Of a stretch of 64,000 nt of DNA, positions 31,690 through 40,138 are shown in pieces. A model generated the notes under the pieces. The model was not told the origin of the DNA, did no database searches, and saw nothing but the letters and a program-made list of their open reading frames with translations. Location: the NCBI RefSeq assembly GCF_001562255.1, contig NZ_CP014301.1, positions 2,976,001-3,040,000 of the forward strand, read 5' to 3'. A program made the translations under genes and the position numbers. Positions within the stretch are counted from its first letter, which is position 1; each line of letters begins with the position of its first letter. The stretch is from Bosea sp. PAMC 26642 (GTDB taxonomy: Bacteria; Pseudomonadota; Alphaproteobacteria; Rhizobiales; Beijerinckiaceae).

Positions 31690-34600
31690 ATGGCCGAGAT
31701 TCAGCACGCTGCGACATCGGACGGCAAAGACCGCGCCAACGGGCTGCGCGAGGTCGCGCTCGACGACAAATACGATCTCTCCAAACAACGCATTTTCCTG
31801 AACGGCACGCAGGCGATCGCGCGCATGCTGATGGTCCAGCGCGAGCGCGACAAGCACGCGGGGCTGAACACGGCCGGCTTCGTCTCGGGCTATCGCGGCT
31901 CGCCCCTCGGCGGCCTCGACCAGCAGTTGACGCGGGCGGCCAAGCACCTGAAAGCCGCCGATGTCGTCTTTACGCCGGGGCTGAACGAGGATCTCGCGGC
32001 AACCGCCGTCTGGGGCACGCAGCAGGCGGAGCTCCAGGGCGAAGGCAAATATGACGGCGTCTTCGCGCTCTGGTACGGCAAGGGCCCCGGCGTCGACCGC
32101 ACCGGCGACGTCTTCCGCCACGGCAACATGGCCGGCACCTCCCCCCATGGCGGCGTGATCTGCCTGATGGGCGACGACCACACGGCCGAAAGCTCGACCA
32201 ACGCCCACCAAACCGAATTCGTCTTCGTTGACCGCATGATGCCGATCCTGAACCCGGCCGGCGTTCAGGAGATCATGGACTATTCGCTCCATGGTCTGGC
32301 GCTGTCGCGCTTCGCCTCGGTTTGGGTCGGGATCAAATGCGTCAAGGACAACATCGAGTCGACGGCCTCGGTCGATGGCTCGGTCGACCGCGTCAAGATC
32401 GTGATTCCCGATGATTTCGAGGTGCCGCCGGGGGGCTTGAGCATCCGCCGGGAACTCGATTTCCTCGACCAGGAGAAGCGCCTCCACATCCACAAGCGCG
32501 CCGCGATGCTGGCCTATCTGCGCGCCAACAAGCTCAACCAGACCATCACCTCGGGCGGCAGGCAGCCGCGCATCGGCATCATCACCGTCGGCAAATCTTA
32601 TCTCGACGTGCGTCAGGCCTTCGAGGAACTTGGCATCGACGAGGTCCGCGCCAACGATCTCGGCATCCGCCTGTTCAAGCTCGCTTGCCCCTGGCCGGTC
32701 GACCCCTCGGAACTGAAGAGCTTCGTCGCCGGGCTCGACCTCGTCATGGTCGTCGAGGAAAAGCGCTCGCTGATCGAGGTCCAGGTCCGCGAGGAGCTTT
32801 ATGGTTCGCAGCACCAGCCGATGGTGATCGGCAAGAAGGACGAGAACGGCGAGTGGCTGTTCCCGGTCCATGGCGCGCTCGACCCCAACGACGTCGCGAT
32901 CGCGCTCGGCGCGCGGCTGCTGCAATATCAGGACGACCCGGCGCTGCGGGAGAAGCTCGAGGAGATCGCGCAGGCGCAAGGGCGTTTGGCCGAGGCGCAG
33001 GAAGTCGCGAAACGCACGCCCTATTACTGCTCGGGCTGCCCGCACAACACCTCGACCGTCGTGCCCAAGGGTTCGCGCGCCTATGCCGGCATCGGCTGCC
33101 ACTACATGGTGCAGTGGATGGACCGCGACACGGTGGGCTTCACCCAGATGGGCGGCGAGGGCGCGAACTGGATTGGCGAGGCGCCGTTCTCCACCCGCAG
33201 CCATGTCTTCCAGAATCTTGGCGACGGCACCTATACCCATTCCGGCTCGCTCGCGATCCGCTGGGCGGTCGCGGCCGGCGTCAACATCACCTACAAGCTG
33301 CTCTACAACGATGCGGTCGCGATGACCGGCGGCCAGCAGGCCGAAGGCCACCTCACCCCCGACCAGATGGCCCGCCAGATCGCCGGCGAAGGTGTCCAGC
33401 GCATCGCGGTCGTCACCGACGAGCCGGACAAATACCCCTCCGGCACGCAATGGCCGCCCGGCACCACGATCAGCCATCGCGACGATCTCGACACGATCCA
33501 GCGCGAACTTGCCCAGGTCCCCGGCGTCTCGCTGCTGCTCTACGACCAGACCTGCGCCACCGAAAAGCGCCGCCGCCGCAAGCGCGGCACCTATCCCGAC
33601 CCCGACAAGCGCGTCATCGTCAACGAACTCGTCTGCGAAGGCTGCGGCGATTGCGGCGTGCAGTCGAACTGCGTCTCGGTGCAGCCGCTGGAGACCGAAT
33701 TCGGACGCAAGCGCCAGATCGACCAGTCGAACTGCAACAAGGACTTCTCCTGCGTGAAGGGCTTCTGCCCCTCTTTCGTCACCGTGCATGGTGCACGTCC
33801 GAAGAAGGCCGCCCCGCGCAAGCTCGATGCCTCGGCCTTCGGATCGGGCGAAATCCCCGAGCCGATCGTGCCGGCTCTGACCCGCAGCTTCGCCGTCGTC
33901 GTCACCGGCGTCGGCGGCACCGGCGTGGTCACGATCGGCGCAATCCTCGGCATGGCGGCCCATCTGGAGGGAAAGGGCTGCGGCATGATCGACATGGCCG
34001 GCCTCGCCCAGAAGGGCGGCGCGGTCTTCAGCCACGTCAAGCTAGCTCCGACGCCCGAGGAGATTCACGCCATCCGCGTCTCGGCCGGACAAGCTGATCT
34101 CGTGCTCGGCTGCGACCTCACCGTTACCGGCTCCAAGAAGGTGCTGGGCTCGATCAAGCCGGCTGCTTCGACCGTCGTCGTCAACACCGCCGAGAACATG
34201 CCCGGCGATTTCACCCGGGACGCCGATTTTTCGCTGCCGGTGGAGCGGCTGAAGCGCGCGATCCTTTCGGCCTCGGGCCGCGACCGCACGCATTTCGTCG
34301 ATGCGACCGCAGCCGCCGTCGCCTTCCTCGGCAATGCCATCGCCGCCAACATGTTCATGCTCGGCTACGCCTGGCAGTTCGGCGGCGTGCCGCTTTCGCG
34401 CGAGGCGCTGCTGCGCGCCATCGAGCTGAACGGCGAGGCTGTGCCGATGAACAAGCAGGCCTTCGAACTCGGCCGCCGCGCCGCGCATGATCCTGCAGCC
34501 CTGCTCGCCGCCCTATCCGAGGCCAAGGCCCCGACGCAGGCGCGCCATATCTCGGAATCGCTCGACGAGATGATCGCGCGCCGGGTGACGTTCCTGACCG

Positions 34601-35247
34601 CCTACCAGAACGCCGCCTATGCCGCGCGCTACCGCCACCTCGTCGCCCGCGTCCAGACGGCGGAAGCGGCTGCCCTGCCCGGCCAGAGCGCTTTGGCCGA
34701 GACGGTGGCGCGCTATCTCTTCAAGCTGATGGCCTACAAGGACGAATACGAAGTCGCCAGGCTCTATGCCGACGGCGCGTTCCAGAAACAGGTCGAGGCG
34801 ACCTTCGAGACGACCGATGCCGAAGGCAAGCCGCTGCGCTACGAGTTCAATCTCGCCCCTCCGTTGCTTGCGAAGGTCGATCCCAACACCGGCGTCCCGC
34901 GCAAGATGAGCTTCGGCCCCTGGATGATGACCGCCTTCGGGATGCTGTCGAAGCTGAAGGGTCTGCGCGGCACCAGGTTCGACATCTTCGGCTACAGCCA
35001 TGAGCGTAAGACCGAGCGCCGGCTGATCGCCGACTACGAGACACTGCTCGGAGACATCCTCGGCAAGCTGTCGGCCGAAAACCACGCGCTCTGCGTTGCG
35101 CTGGCCGCGATCCCGGAAAAGATCCGCGGCTTCGGCCACGTCAAGGAGCGCCACCTCAAGGCCGCCAAGGCCGAGGAGGCCGAACTGCTGGCGAGGCTCC
35201 GCGACGGCTCGGCCGCGGCGCTGGCGATGCCGAAAGCGGCGGAGTAG
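31690..35247 (+). CDS. Fused indolepyruvate/2-oxoacid ferredoxin oxidoreductase (alpha-beta-gamma fusion)
   Basis: About 1185 residues from ATG 31690, preceded by GGGAGG. This thiamine pyrophosphate and iron-sulfur enzyme oxidatively decarboxylates aryl or branched 2-oxoacids to acyl-CoA. The N-terminal pyrimidine domain has FVSGYRGSPLGGLD. Cysteines in YYCSGCPHNTS lie near residue 446, and the TPP-type segment with LGDGTYTHSGSLA near 511. A cysteine-rich cluster region (CEGCGDCGVQSNC, then CNKDFSCVKGFC) spans about 650-692. The gamma domain starts at VVTGVGGTGVVTIGAI near 737, followed by GLAQKGGAVFSH. The C-terminal third matches the extension of the large proteobacterial version. The nearby acyl-CoA ligases and LIV-type transporter suggest organic or aromatic acid catabolism. 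Confidence 0.94.
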   Translation: MAEIQHAATSDGKDRANGLREVALDDKYDLSKQRIFLNGTQAIARMLMVQRERDKHAGLNTAGFVSGYRGSPLGGLDQQLTRAAKHLKAADVVFTPGLNEDLAATAVWGTQQAELQGEGKYDGVFALWYGKGPGVDRTGDVFRHGNMAGTSPHGGVICLMGDDHTAESSTNAHQTEFVFVDRMMPILNPAGVQEIMDYSLHGLALSRFASVWVGIKCVKDNIESTASVDGSVDRVKIVIPDDFEVPPGGLSIRRELDFLDQEKRLHIHKRAAMLAYLRANKLNQTITSGGRQPRIGIITVGKSYLDVRQAFEELGIDEVRANDLGIRLFKLACPWPVDPSELKSFVAGLDLVMVVEEKRSLIEVQVREELYGSQHQPMVIGKKDENGEWLFPVHGALDPNDVAIALGARLLQYQDDPALREKLEEIAQAQGRLAEAQEVAKRTPYYCSGCPHNTSTVVPKGSRAYAGIGCHYMVQWMDRDTVGFTQMGGEGANWIGEAPFSTRSHVFQNLGDGTYTHSGSLAIRWAVAAGVNITYKLLYNDAVAMTGGQQAEGHLTPDQMARQIAGEGVQRIAVVTDEPDKYPSGTQWPPGTTISHRDDLDTIQRELAQVPGVSLLLYDQTCATEKRRRRKRGTYPDPDKRVIVNELVCEGCGDCGVQSNCVSVQPLETEFGRKRQIDQSNCNKDFSCVKGFCPSFVTVHGARPKKAAPRKLDASAFGSGEIPEPIVPALTRSFAVVVTGVGGTGVVTIGAILGMAAHLEGKGCGMIDMAGLAQKGGAVFSHVKLAPTPEEIHAIRVSAGQADLVLGCDLTVTGSKKVLGSIKPAASTVVVNTAENMPGDFTRDADFSLPVERLKRAILSASGRDRTHFVDATAAAVAFLGNAIAANMFMLGYAWQFGGVPLSREALLRAIELNGEAVPMNKQAFELGRRAAHDPAALLAALSEAKAPTQARHISESLDEMIARRVTFLTAYQNAAYAARYRHLVARVQTAEAAALPGQSALAETVARYLFKLMAYKDEYEVARLYADGAFQKQVEATFETTDAEGKPLRYEFNLAPPLLAKVDPNTGVPRKMSFGPWMMTAFGMLSKLKGLRGTRFDIFGYSHERKTERRLIADYETLLGDILGKLSAENHALCVALAAIPEKIRGFGHVKERHLKAAKAEEAELLARLRDGSAAALAMPKAAE

Positions 35248-35258
35248 GGCGCTGGAAG

Positions 35259-35397
35259 AACCCCTCCTGTAAGGAGAGGGGCAGGGGTGAGGTGAAGGCC
35301 CTTGGACCAGTAACATCAAGGAAGCGGTGGGTAGGATACGGCAGCAGCGTCTAAGGCCCGACCCCTCACCCTGCCCTCTCTCTACGGGAGAGGGTTC
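35259..35397. repeat. Palindromic repeat A, copy 5, downstream of the oxidoreductase gene
   Basis: AACCCCTCCTGTAAGGAGAGGGG with CAGGGGTGAGGTGAAGGCC at one end is mirrored by GGCCCGACCCCTCACCCTG and CCCTCTCTCTACGGGAGAGGG at the other. It sits just after the stop codon and may end transcription. The remaining sequence to 35462 looks like a promoter region (TATAGT near 35443). Confidence 0.85.
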
Positions 35398-35462
35398 CCC
35401 GTGCTCAGGCGCCCGATCTCGAATCCAGTCGCTAACGCGCTCTATAGTGTCGGTCTGCACCC

Positions 35463-35510
35463 AAGGACATTCCCCCCTTGATCACCCCCGAAGACCTTCG
35501 CGCCTTTGCC
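35463..35510 (+). repeat. Direct repeat, left copy: duplicated start of the crp/fnr-type gene
   Basis: Matches 36271-36319: both have AAGGACATTCCC then CTTGATCACCCCCGAAG and ACCTTCGCGCC, with one single-base indel and otherwise identical through 35504. The duplicated stretch contains the ribosome binding site, the TTG start and nine codons (LITPEDLRA) of the Crp/Fnr gene. The left copy stops abruptly at the GST gene, whose stop codon is the next three bases. Confidence 0.85.
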
Positions 35511-36116
35511 TCAAGGTTCAGTCGATCGAAAAGCATGCACCTCGGACAGACGCCTCGTGAGCTGTCGCGGAGATGGCATTTGCGTTTCCGTATCGACACC
35601 AAGGCCGCGCGCGAGCCGTTCGGCGACGAATGCAGCCACGTCCGCCCGAGTAAGGCGTCCGAGCAGTAAGAATGACTGGCCACCTGCCAGCACCGCGTCG
35701 GCTGCAACGAGCGCGTTTGTCATCTGCGCCATGCAGTCATCGATCCAGGGTTGATGCACTTTCTCAGAGGGCCGGTGGTTGCGCTCGTAAGCAGCTTGAA
35801 GGCCCTTGTCGCACGCACCCATCATGATCGCCGCCATTCGTAATACGGCGCGGCGATCGGGCCCCGAGGACGGCGTCAATGAACGCTCTCGACCATATAC
35901 CTCGTCGAGATGGTCGATGATCGCGCCGCTATCGACGAGTGTCTCGCCATCTTCCAGAATCAAGGTCGGTATGCGTCCGAGTGGATTACCTGTTCGGACC
36001 TCGGCCCGATTGCCGAAGCCGGAGAGCGCACTTTGTTCGAACGAGACATCATAGATTTTGAGCGTGATAGCCACGCGCCGGGTGTAAGGCGAGCGATTGA
36101 CCCCAATAAGTATCAT
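35511..36116 (-). CDS. Glutathione S-transferase family protein, on a cassette between direct repeats
   Basis: About 201 residues from ATG 36116, preceded by GGAGGG. The thioredoxin-like N-domain has VNRSPYTRRVAITLKIY, with a Ser/Tyr pair for thiol activation, and GNPLGRIPTLILEDGETLVDSGAIIDHLDE, the glutathione-binding cis-Pro and Glu/Ser region. The C-terminal helical domain is of normal size. Base composition is visibly less GC-rich than in its neighbours. The gene fills almost exactly the interval between two copies of the start of the crp-type gene, indicating recent acquisition. Detoxification is likely but the substrate is unknown. Confidence 0.9.
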   Translation of the reverse strand: MILIGVNRSPYTRRVAITLKIYDVSFEQSALSGFGNRAEVRTGNPLGRIPTLILEDGETLVDSGAIIDHLDEVYGRERSLTPSSGPDRRAVLRMAAIMMGACDKGLQAAYERNHRPSEKVHQPWIDDCMAQMTNALVAADAVLAGGQSFLLLGRLTRADVAAFVAERLARGLGVDTETQMPSPRQLTRRLSEVHAFRSTEP

Positions 36117-36270
36117 CGTGGCACCCTCCTTCGAACTGTGGGCTAAGCGAACGCCGTGATGGTCGATGACCAAGGGCGATCCTGCAATTCGGGACATTTG
36201 ACGTAATGGGCAACGGCGCGGATTCTTGAGTTCTGCAATGCCAGCACTCCATATTGAGATATCAGCCAGG

Positions 36271-36319
36271 AAGGACATTCCCGCCCTTGATCACCCCCGA
36301 AGACCTTCGCGCCATCGCC
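36271..36319 (+). repeat. Direct repeat, right copy, at the intact crp/fnr-type gene start
   Basis: Right-hand partner of 35463-35510, 808 bp away. It includes AAGGACATTCCCGCCC, the TTG start at 36287 and the first codons of the intact regulator gene. The sequence upstream of the two copies is not similar, so the intact gene now has a different promoter from the truncated one. Confidence 0.85.
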
Positions 36320-36961
36320 GCCTGGTCGCGCGACCTGACGGCGGACGAGTTCGAGGAGGCGCGCCGGGGCATCACCTTCAAGACTTATGGCAAGGGCGCC
36401 AATATCTGCCATGTCGGTGATCGGCTCGAATCCTGGACCGGCATTGCCGAGGGGCTGGTCAAGATGTCCACCACATCGAAGACCGGCAAGTCCGCGACCC
36501 TGGCTGGGATGCGCGCAGGCGCCTGGTTCGGCGAGGGGACCGTGATCAAGGCCGAGCCTCGCCGCTACGAACTCGTCGCCCTGCGCGATACCAGACTCGC
36601 CTTGATGCGGCGGTCGACCTTCCTCTGGCTGTTCGAGCACTCGGCCGCCTTCAACCGCTTCCTCGTCCACCAGTTCAACGAGAGGCTGGCCCAGTTCATC
36701 GCGCTGGCCGAAACGGAACGCACGCTTGATTCGACCGGCCGCCTCGCCCGCAATCTCGCCTGGCTGTTCAACCCGACGCTCTATCCCGACCAGGGCAGGA
36801 CGCTGGAGGTGAGCCAGGAGGAACTCGGGCTGCTCGCCGGCATGTCACGCCAGATCGCCAATCAGGGGCTGCAGAAACTGGCCGGCCTCGGCCTGCTGGA
36901 GGTCGGCCATGGCAGCGTAACGATTTTGGATCTGGAGCGGCTGGCACGCTACGGGGCGTGA
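36287..36961 (+). CDS. Crp/Fnr-family transcriptional regulator
   Basis: About 224 residues from a TTG at 36287 with AGGAAGGA upstream; a TTG at 36254 is less likely because that site lies downstream of it. The cyclic-nucleotide-binding-like beta roll (ITFKTYGKGANICHVGDRLESWTGIAEGLVKM, then AGAWFGEG) is followed by the long dimer helix and a winged helix (LEVSQEELGLLAGMSRQIANQGLQKLAGLGLLEV). There is no N-terminal cysteine cluster, so it is not an oxygen-sensing FNR. It lies between the 2-oxoacid oxidoreductase and the ligase-transporter operon and may regulate either; target and effector are unknown. Confidence 0.9.
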   Translation: MITPEDLRAIAAWSRDLTADEFEEARRGITFKTYGKGANICHVGDRLESWTGIAEGLVKMSTTSKTGKSATLAGMRAGAWFGEGTVIKAEPRRYELVALRDTRLALMRRSTFLWLFEHSAAFNRFLVHQFNERLAQFIALAETERTLDSTGRLARNLAWLFNPTLYPDQGRTLEVSQEELGLLAGMSRQIANQGLQKLAGLGLLEVGHGSVTILDLERLARYGA

Positions 36962-37011
36962 GGGGGACGATGTCACGATCAAGTGCAAAACGTCCAAAAA
37001 CCACTTCCCCA

Positions 37012-37041
37012 AGACAATAGTCTCCAAAAGACCAATTGTCT
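37012..37041. promoter_or_regulatory. 30-bp near-perfect dyad upstream of the acyl-CoA ligase/LIV operon
   Basis: The outer arms AGACAAT and ATTGTCT and inner arms GTCT and AGAC are arranged symmetrically about CCAAA, with one extra base on one side. The element lies about 125 bp upstream of the ligase start, the first gene of the putative uptake operon. It is AT-rich against its surroundings and lacks a T-run, so an operator is more likely than a terminator. The binding protein is unknown. Confidence 0.55.
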
Positions 37042-37165
37042 GTCAAGCCCTGCCTTGCAAAGGTCATGAGCGGCTGCGAGGCTCGCATCAACGACAAGGA
37101 TCGAGAACGGTCCAGAACGAGGTCGCTGCACCGACAGCGGCCCGACAGGGTGGAGATGGACGATC

Positions 37166-39142
37166 GTGGCAAGCGCAAGCGCCGGCCAGCCGGATACCTT
37201 TCCAAAACTGCTGATCCGCAACGCGCAGCAGCGTGGCGCGCGCGTCGCGTTCCGGCACAAGGATCTAGGCATCTGGCAGAGCTGGAACTGGGCGGAGGTC
37301 GCCGAGCATGTCCGCGCCTACGCCAAGGGCCTGCAGCTGCTTGGCCTGAAGCGCGGCGACAAGGTCGCGATCATCGGCTACAACCGGCCCAAGCTCTATT
37401 GGTCGATGGCTGCAGCCCAATGGCTGGGCGCAGTGCCGGTGCCGGTCTATGCCGACAGCGTCGCCGACGAGATGGCCTATGTGCTCGATCATGCCGAGGC
37501 CGTCTTCGCCTGCGTGCAGGACCAGGAGCAGGTCGACAAGATCCTCTCCATTACTGAGCGCCTGCCGAACCTGCGCCATATGCTCTATGACGAGCCGCGG
37601 GGCTTGCGCGACTACGACCACGCCAAGCTGCACGAGATCGACAAGGTCATCGTATCAGGCCGCGAGGCGATCGCCGCGAGCCCCGAGGCCGGCGCTGCGA
37701 TCGACCGTGAGAAGGATGCGGGCTCCGGTTCCGATCTCGGCATCATCCTGTACACCTCGGGCACGACAGGTCGCCCCAAGGGCGTGATGCTGAGCCATTT
37801 CAACGTCATCACCGCCGCCGAGATCGGCTGCCAGTTCGACGGGCTGAACGAGAGCGACGAGATAATCGCCTATCTGCCGATCGCCTGGGTCGGCGATCAT
37901 GTCTTCTCCTATGCGCAGGCGATCATCGCCGGCTTCTGCGTCAACTGCCCGGAAGGCCCCGAGACCGTCATCGACGATCGCCGCGAGGTCGGCACCACCT
38001 ACGCCTTCGCCCCGCCGCGCGTCTTCGAGACCATGCTGACGCTCACCATGGTGCGCATGGAGGATGCCGGCCCGCTGATGCGCAAGATGTTCCACTACTT
38101 CCTTGGCGTCGCGAAAAAATACGGCGAGAAGATCCTGAACGGCGAGAGCGTGCCGCTCGGCGGGCGCGTGCTCTACACGCTCGGCGATATCCTTGTGTAC
38201 GGCCCGCTGCGCAATCGCTTCGGCCTGACCAACATCAAGGTCGGCTACACCGCGGGCGAAGCGATCGGCCCCGAACTCTTCAAGTTCTACCGCTCGATCG
38301 GCGTCAACCTGAAGCAGCTCTACGGCCAGACCGAAGCCGGCGTCTACATCACCATGCAGCCCAATGGCGAGATCAAGGCCGACACGGTCGGCCGTCCCGC
38401 GCCGCTGGTCGAGATCCGCATCGATGACAATGGCGAGGTGCTCTACCGCTCGCCCTCGATCTTCGGCGGCTATTTCAAGGATCCCGAGAAGACCGCCGAG
38501 ACGATGACGGCCGACGGCTATGTCCGCTCGGGCGATGCCGGCTTCTTCGACGAGACCGGCCATCTCAAGATCATCGACCGCGCCAAGGATGTCGGCAAGC
38601 TCTCGAACGGCGACCTGTTTCCGCCGAAATACATCGAGAACAAGCTGAAATTCTATCCCAACATCAAGGAGGTCGTCGCTTTCGGCCAGGGCCGCGACTA
38701 CGCCACCGTCGCGGTCAACATCGACCTGACGGCGGTCGGCAATTGGGCCGAGCGCAACAATGTCGTCTACGCCTCCTATCAGGAGCTCGCCGGCCACGAT
38801 CTCGTCTACGACATGATCGCAAGGCACATCGACGAGGTGAACCGCTCGCTCGCTGCCGAGCCGCTGATGGGCGGCGCCCAGATCAGTCGCTTCCTGATCC
38901 TGCACAAGGAACTCGACGCCGACGACGGCGAGTTGACCCGCACCCAGAAGGTCCGGCGCGGCTTCATCGCCGAGCGCTACGCCCCGCTGGTGGACGCGCT
39001 TTATGACGGCTCGCAGGCGGCCGACATCTCGACCGAGGTTACTTTCGAGGATGGCCGCAAGGGCGTGATTTCGGCCAATGTGAAGGTCCGCGACGCGACG
39101 ATCTATCCCGCCACCGCACCGACTCCCGCGAGGGCGGCATGA
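37166..39142 (+). CDS. AMP-dependent acyl-CoA synthetase (long-chain fatty acid CoA ligase type)
   Basis: A protein of 658 residues starting at GTG 37166. It activates a carboxylic acid through an acyl-adenylate to its CoA thioester. Motifs are ILYTSGTTGRPKGVMLSH near residue 195-212, the YGQTEAG adenylate-binding motif, YVRSGDAGFFDETGHLKIIDRAKD, and a C-terminal TRTQKVRRG in place of the usual catalytic-lysine region. Members next to LIV transporters are common in alphaproteobacteria, where they probably trap the imported acid as CoA ester. The stop overlaps the next gene by four bases (ATGA), so this is the first gene of the transporter operon. Substrate chain type cannot be read. Confidence 0.93.
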   Translation: MASASAGQPDTFPKLLIRNAQQRGARVAFRHKDLGIWQSWNWAEVAEHVRAYAKGLQLLGLKRGDKVAIIGYNRPKLYWSMAAAQWLGAVPVPVYADSVADEMAYVLDHAEAVFACVQDQEQVDKILSITERLPNLRHMLYDEPRGLRDYDHAKLHEIDKVIVSGREAIAASPEAGAAIDREKDAGSGSDLGIILYTSGTTGRPKGVMLSHFNVITAAEIGCQFDGLNESDEIIAYLPIAWVGDHVFSYAQAIIAGFCVNCPEGPETVIDDRREVGTTYAFAPPRVFETMLTLTMVRMEDAGPLMRKMFHYFLGVAKKYGEKILNGESVPLGGRVLYTLGDILVYGPLRNRFGLTNIKVGYTAGEAIGPELFKFYRSIGVNLKQLYGQTEAGVYITMQPNGEIKADTVGRPAPLVEIRIDDNGEVLYRSPSIFGGYFKDPEKTAETMTADGYVRSGDAGFFDETGHLKIIDRAKDVGKLSNGDLFPPKYIENKLKFYPNIKEVVAFGQGRDYATVAVNIDLTAVGNWAERNNVVYASYQELAGHDLVYDMIARHIDEVNRSLAAEPLMGGAQISRFLILHKELDADDGELTRTQKVRRGFIAERYAPLVDALYDGSQAADISTEVTFEDGRKGVISANVKVRDATIYPATAPTPARAA

Positions 39143-39957
39143 ACGCGGAAGCCATGAACGTGACCGGCGAACCCTTGCGCGCTCCAAAGGGCGAGGTCCT
39201 GCTCTCGATCGAGAACATCAGCTTGCGCTTCGGCGGGGTGAAGGCGATCTCGGATGTTTCCTTCGACATCCGCAAGGGCGAGGTCCGCGCCATCATCGGG
39301 CCGAACGGCGCCGGCAAGACCTCGATGCTCAACTGCATCAACGGCTTCTACCATCCGCAGGAAGGCCAGATCACCTATAAGGGCCAGCGTCGCGACCGGA
39401 TGAAGCCGCATCGCGCCGCCGCCGCCGGCATCGCCCGCACCTTCCAGAACGTTGCCCTGTTCAAGGGCATGTCGACGCTCGACAACATCATGACCGGCCG
39501 CACGCTGAAGATGAACCGAAATTTCTTCTGGCAGGCACTGCGCCACGGCCCGGCGATGAACGAGGAGATCGAGCATCGCAAGGTCGTCGAGGACATCATC
39601 GACTTCCTGCAGATCCAGCACATCCGCAAGATGCCCGTCGGCAAGCTGCCCTACGGCCTGCAGAAGCGGGTCGAACTCGGCCGCGCGCTCGCCATGGAGC
39701 CCGAGTTGCTGCTGCTCGACGAGCCGATGGCCGGCATGAACCTTGAGGAGAAGGAGGACATGTGCCGCTTCATCCTCGACGTGAACAACCAGTTCGGCAC
39801 GACGATCGCCTTGATCGAGCACGACATGGGCGTGGTGATGGACCTCTCCGACCGCGTCGTCGTGCTCGAATACGGCCGCAAGATCGCCGACGGCACGCCC
39901 GACGAGGTCAAGGCGAACCAGAAGGTCATCGACGCCTATCTGGGGGTGGCGCACTGA
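39139..39957 (+). CDS. LIV-type ABC transporter ATP-binding protein (LivG-like)
   Basis: A protein of 272 residues, HAAT-family ATPase. Walker A is GPNGAGKTSMLNCINGFY, Q-loop FQNVALFKGMSTLDNIM, signature LPYGLQKRVELGRAL (a common LivG variant), Walker B LLLLDEPMAGMN and switch ALIEHDMGVVMDL. It is translated from the ATGA overlap with the ligase. The transporter's real substrate is more likely an organic or aromatic acid than an amino acid, given the coupled ligases, but that is inference. Confidence 0.94.
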   Translation: MNAEAMNVTGEPLRAPKGEVLLSIENISLRFGGVKAISDVSFDIRKGEVRAIIGPNGAGKTSMLNCINGFYHPQEGQITYKGQRRDRMKPHRAAAAGIARTFQNVALFKGMSTLDNIMTGRTLKMNRNFFWQALRHGPAMNEEIEHRKVVEDIIDFLQIQHIRKMPVGKLPYGLQKRVELGRALAMEPELLLLDEPMAGMNLEEKEDMCRFILDVNNQFGTTIALIEHDMGVVMDLSDRVVVLEYGRKIADGTPDEVKANQKVIDAYLGVAH

Positions 39958-39989
39958 TGAACGCTCGCCTCTCATATCGGCCCACCGCC

Positions 39990-40105
39990 GCCGTCATCCC
40001 GGGCGCAGCGAAGCGGAGACCCAGGATCCATTCCGGAACCTTTCCGGATGGGTTCCGGAATGGATCCCGGATCGGCGCCGCTGCGCGGCTGGTCCGGGAT
40101 GACGC
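39990..40105. repeat. Palindromic repeat B, copy 6, between LivG-like and LivH-like genes
   Basis: GCCGTCATCCCGGGCGCAGC, GGATCCATTCCGGAACC and the mirror GGTTCCGGAATGGATCCC and GGTCCGGGATGACG make two nested stems. It lies within the operon, filling most of a 181-bp gap between otherwise tightly packed genes. Confidence 0.9.
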
Positions 40106-40138
40106 CGCGTTTTGTGTCGGGCGCAAGGGAGCGAACCC

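Noticed and set aside
31444..34035. An 863-codon open frame opposite the oxidoreductase gene, and a similar 960-codon frame opposite 42298-45180
   Set aside because: Both run through several unrelated genes or gaps on the other strand and have antisense-type composition; no start signal or domain.
35505..36270. The GST interval as an insertion sequence or integron cassette
   Set aside because: No transposase, no terminal inverted repeats and no attC-like fold were seen; the long direct repeats and single gene are reported as a cassette of unknown mechanism instead.
36254..36286. FNR or CRP box upstream of the Crp/Fnr gene
   Set aside because: I looked for TTGAT-N4-ATCAA and TGTGA-N6-TCACA patterns near 36180-36286; only loose half-sites (TTGACGTAATGGGCAA) were found.
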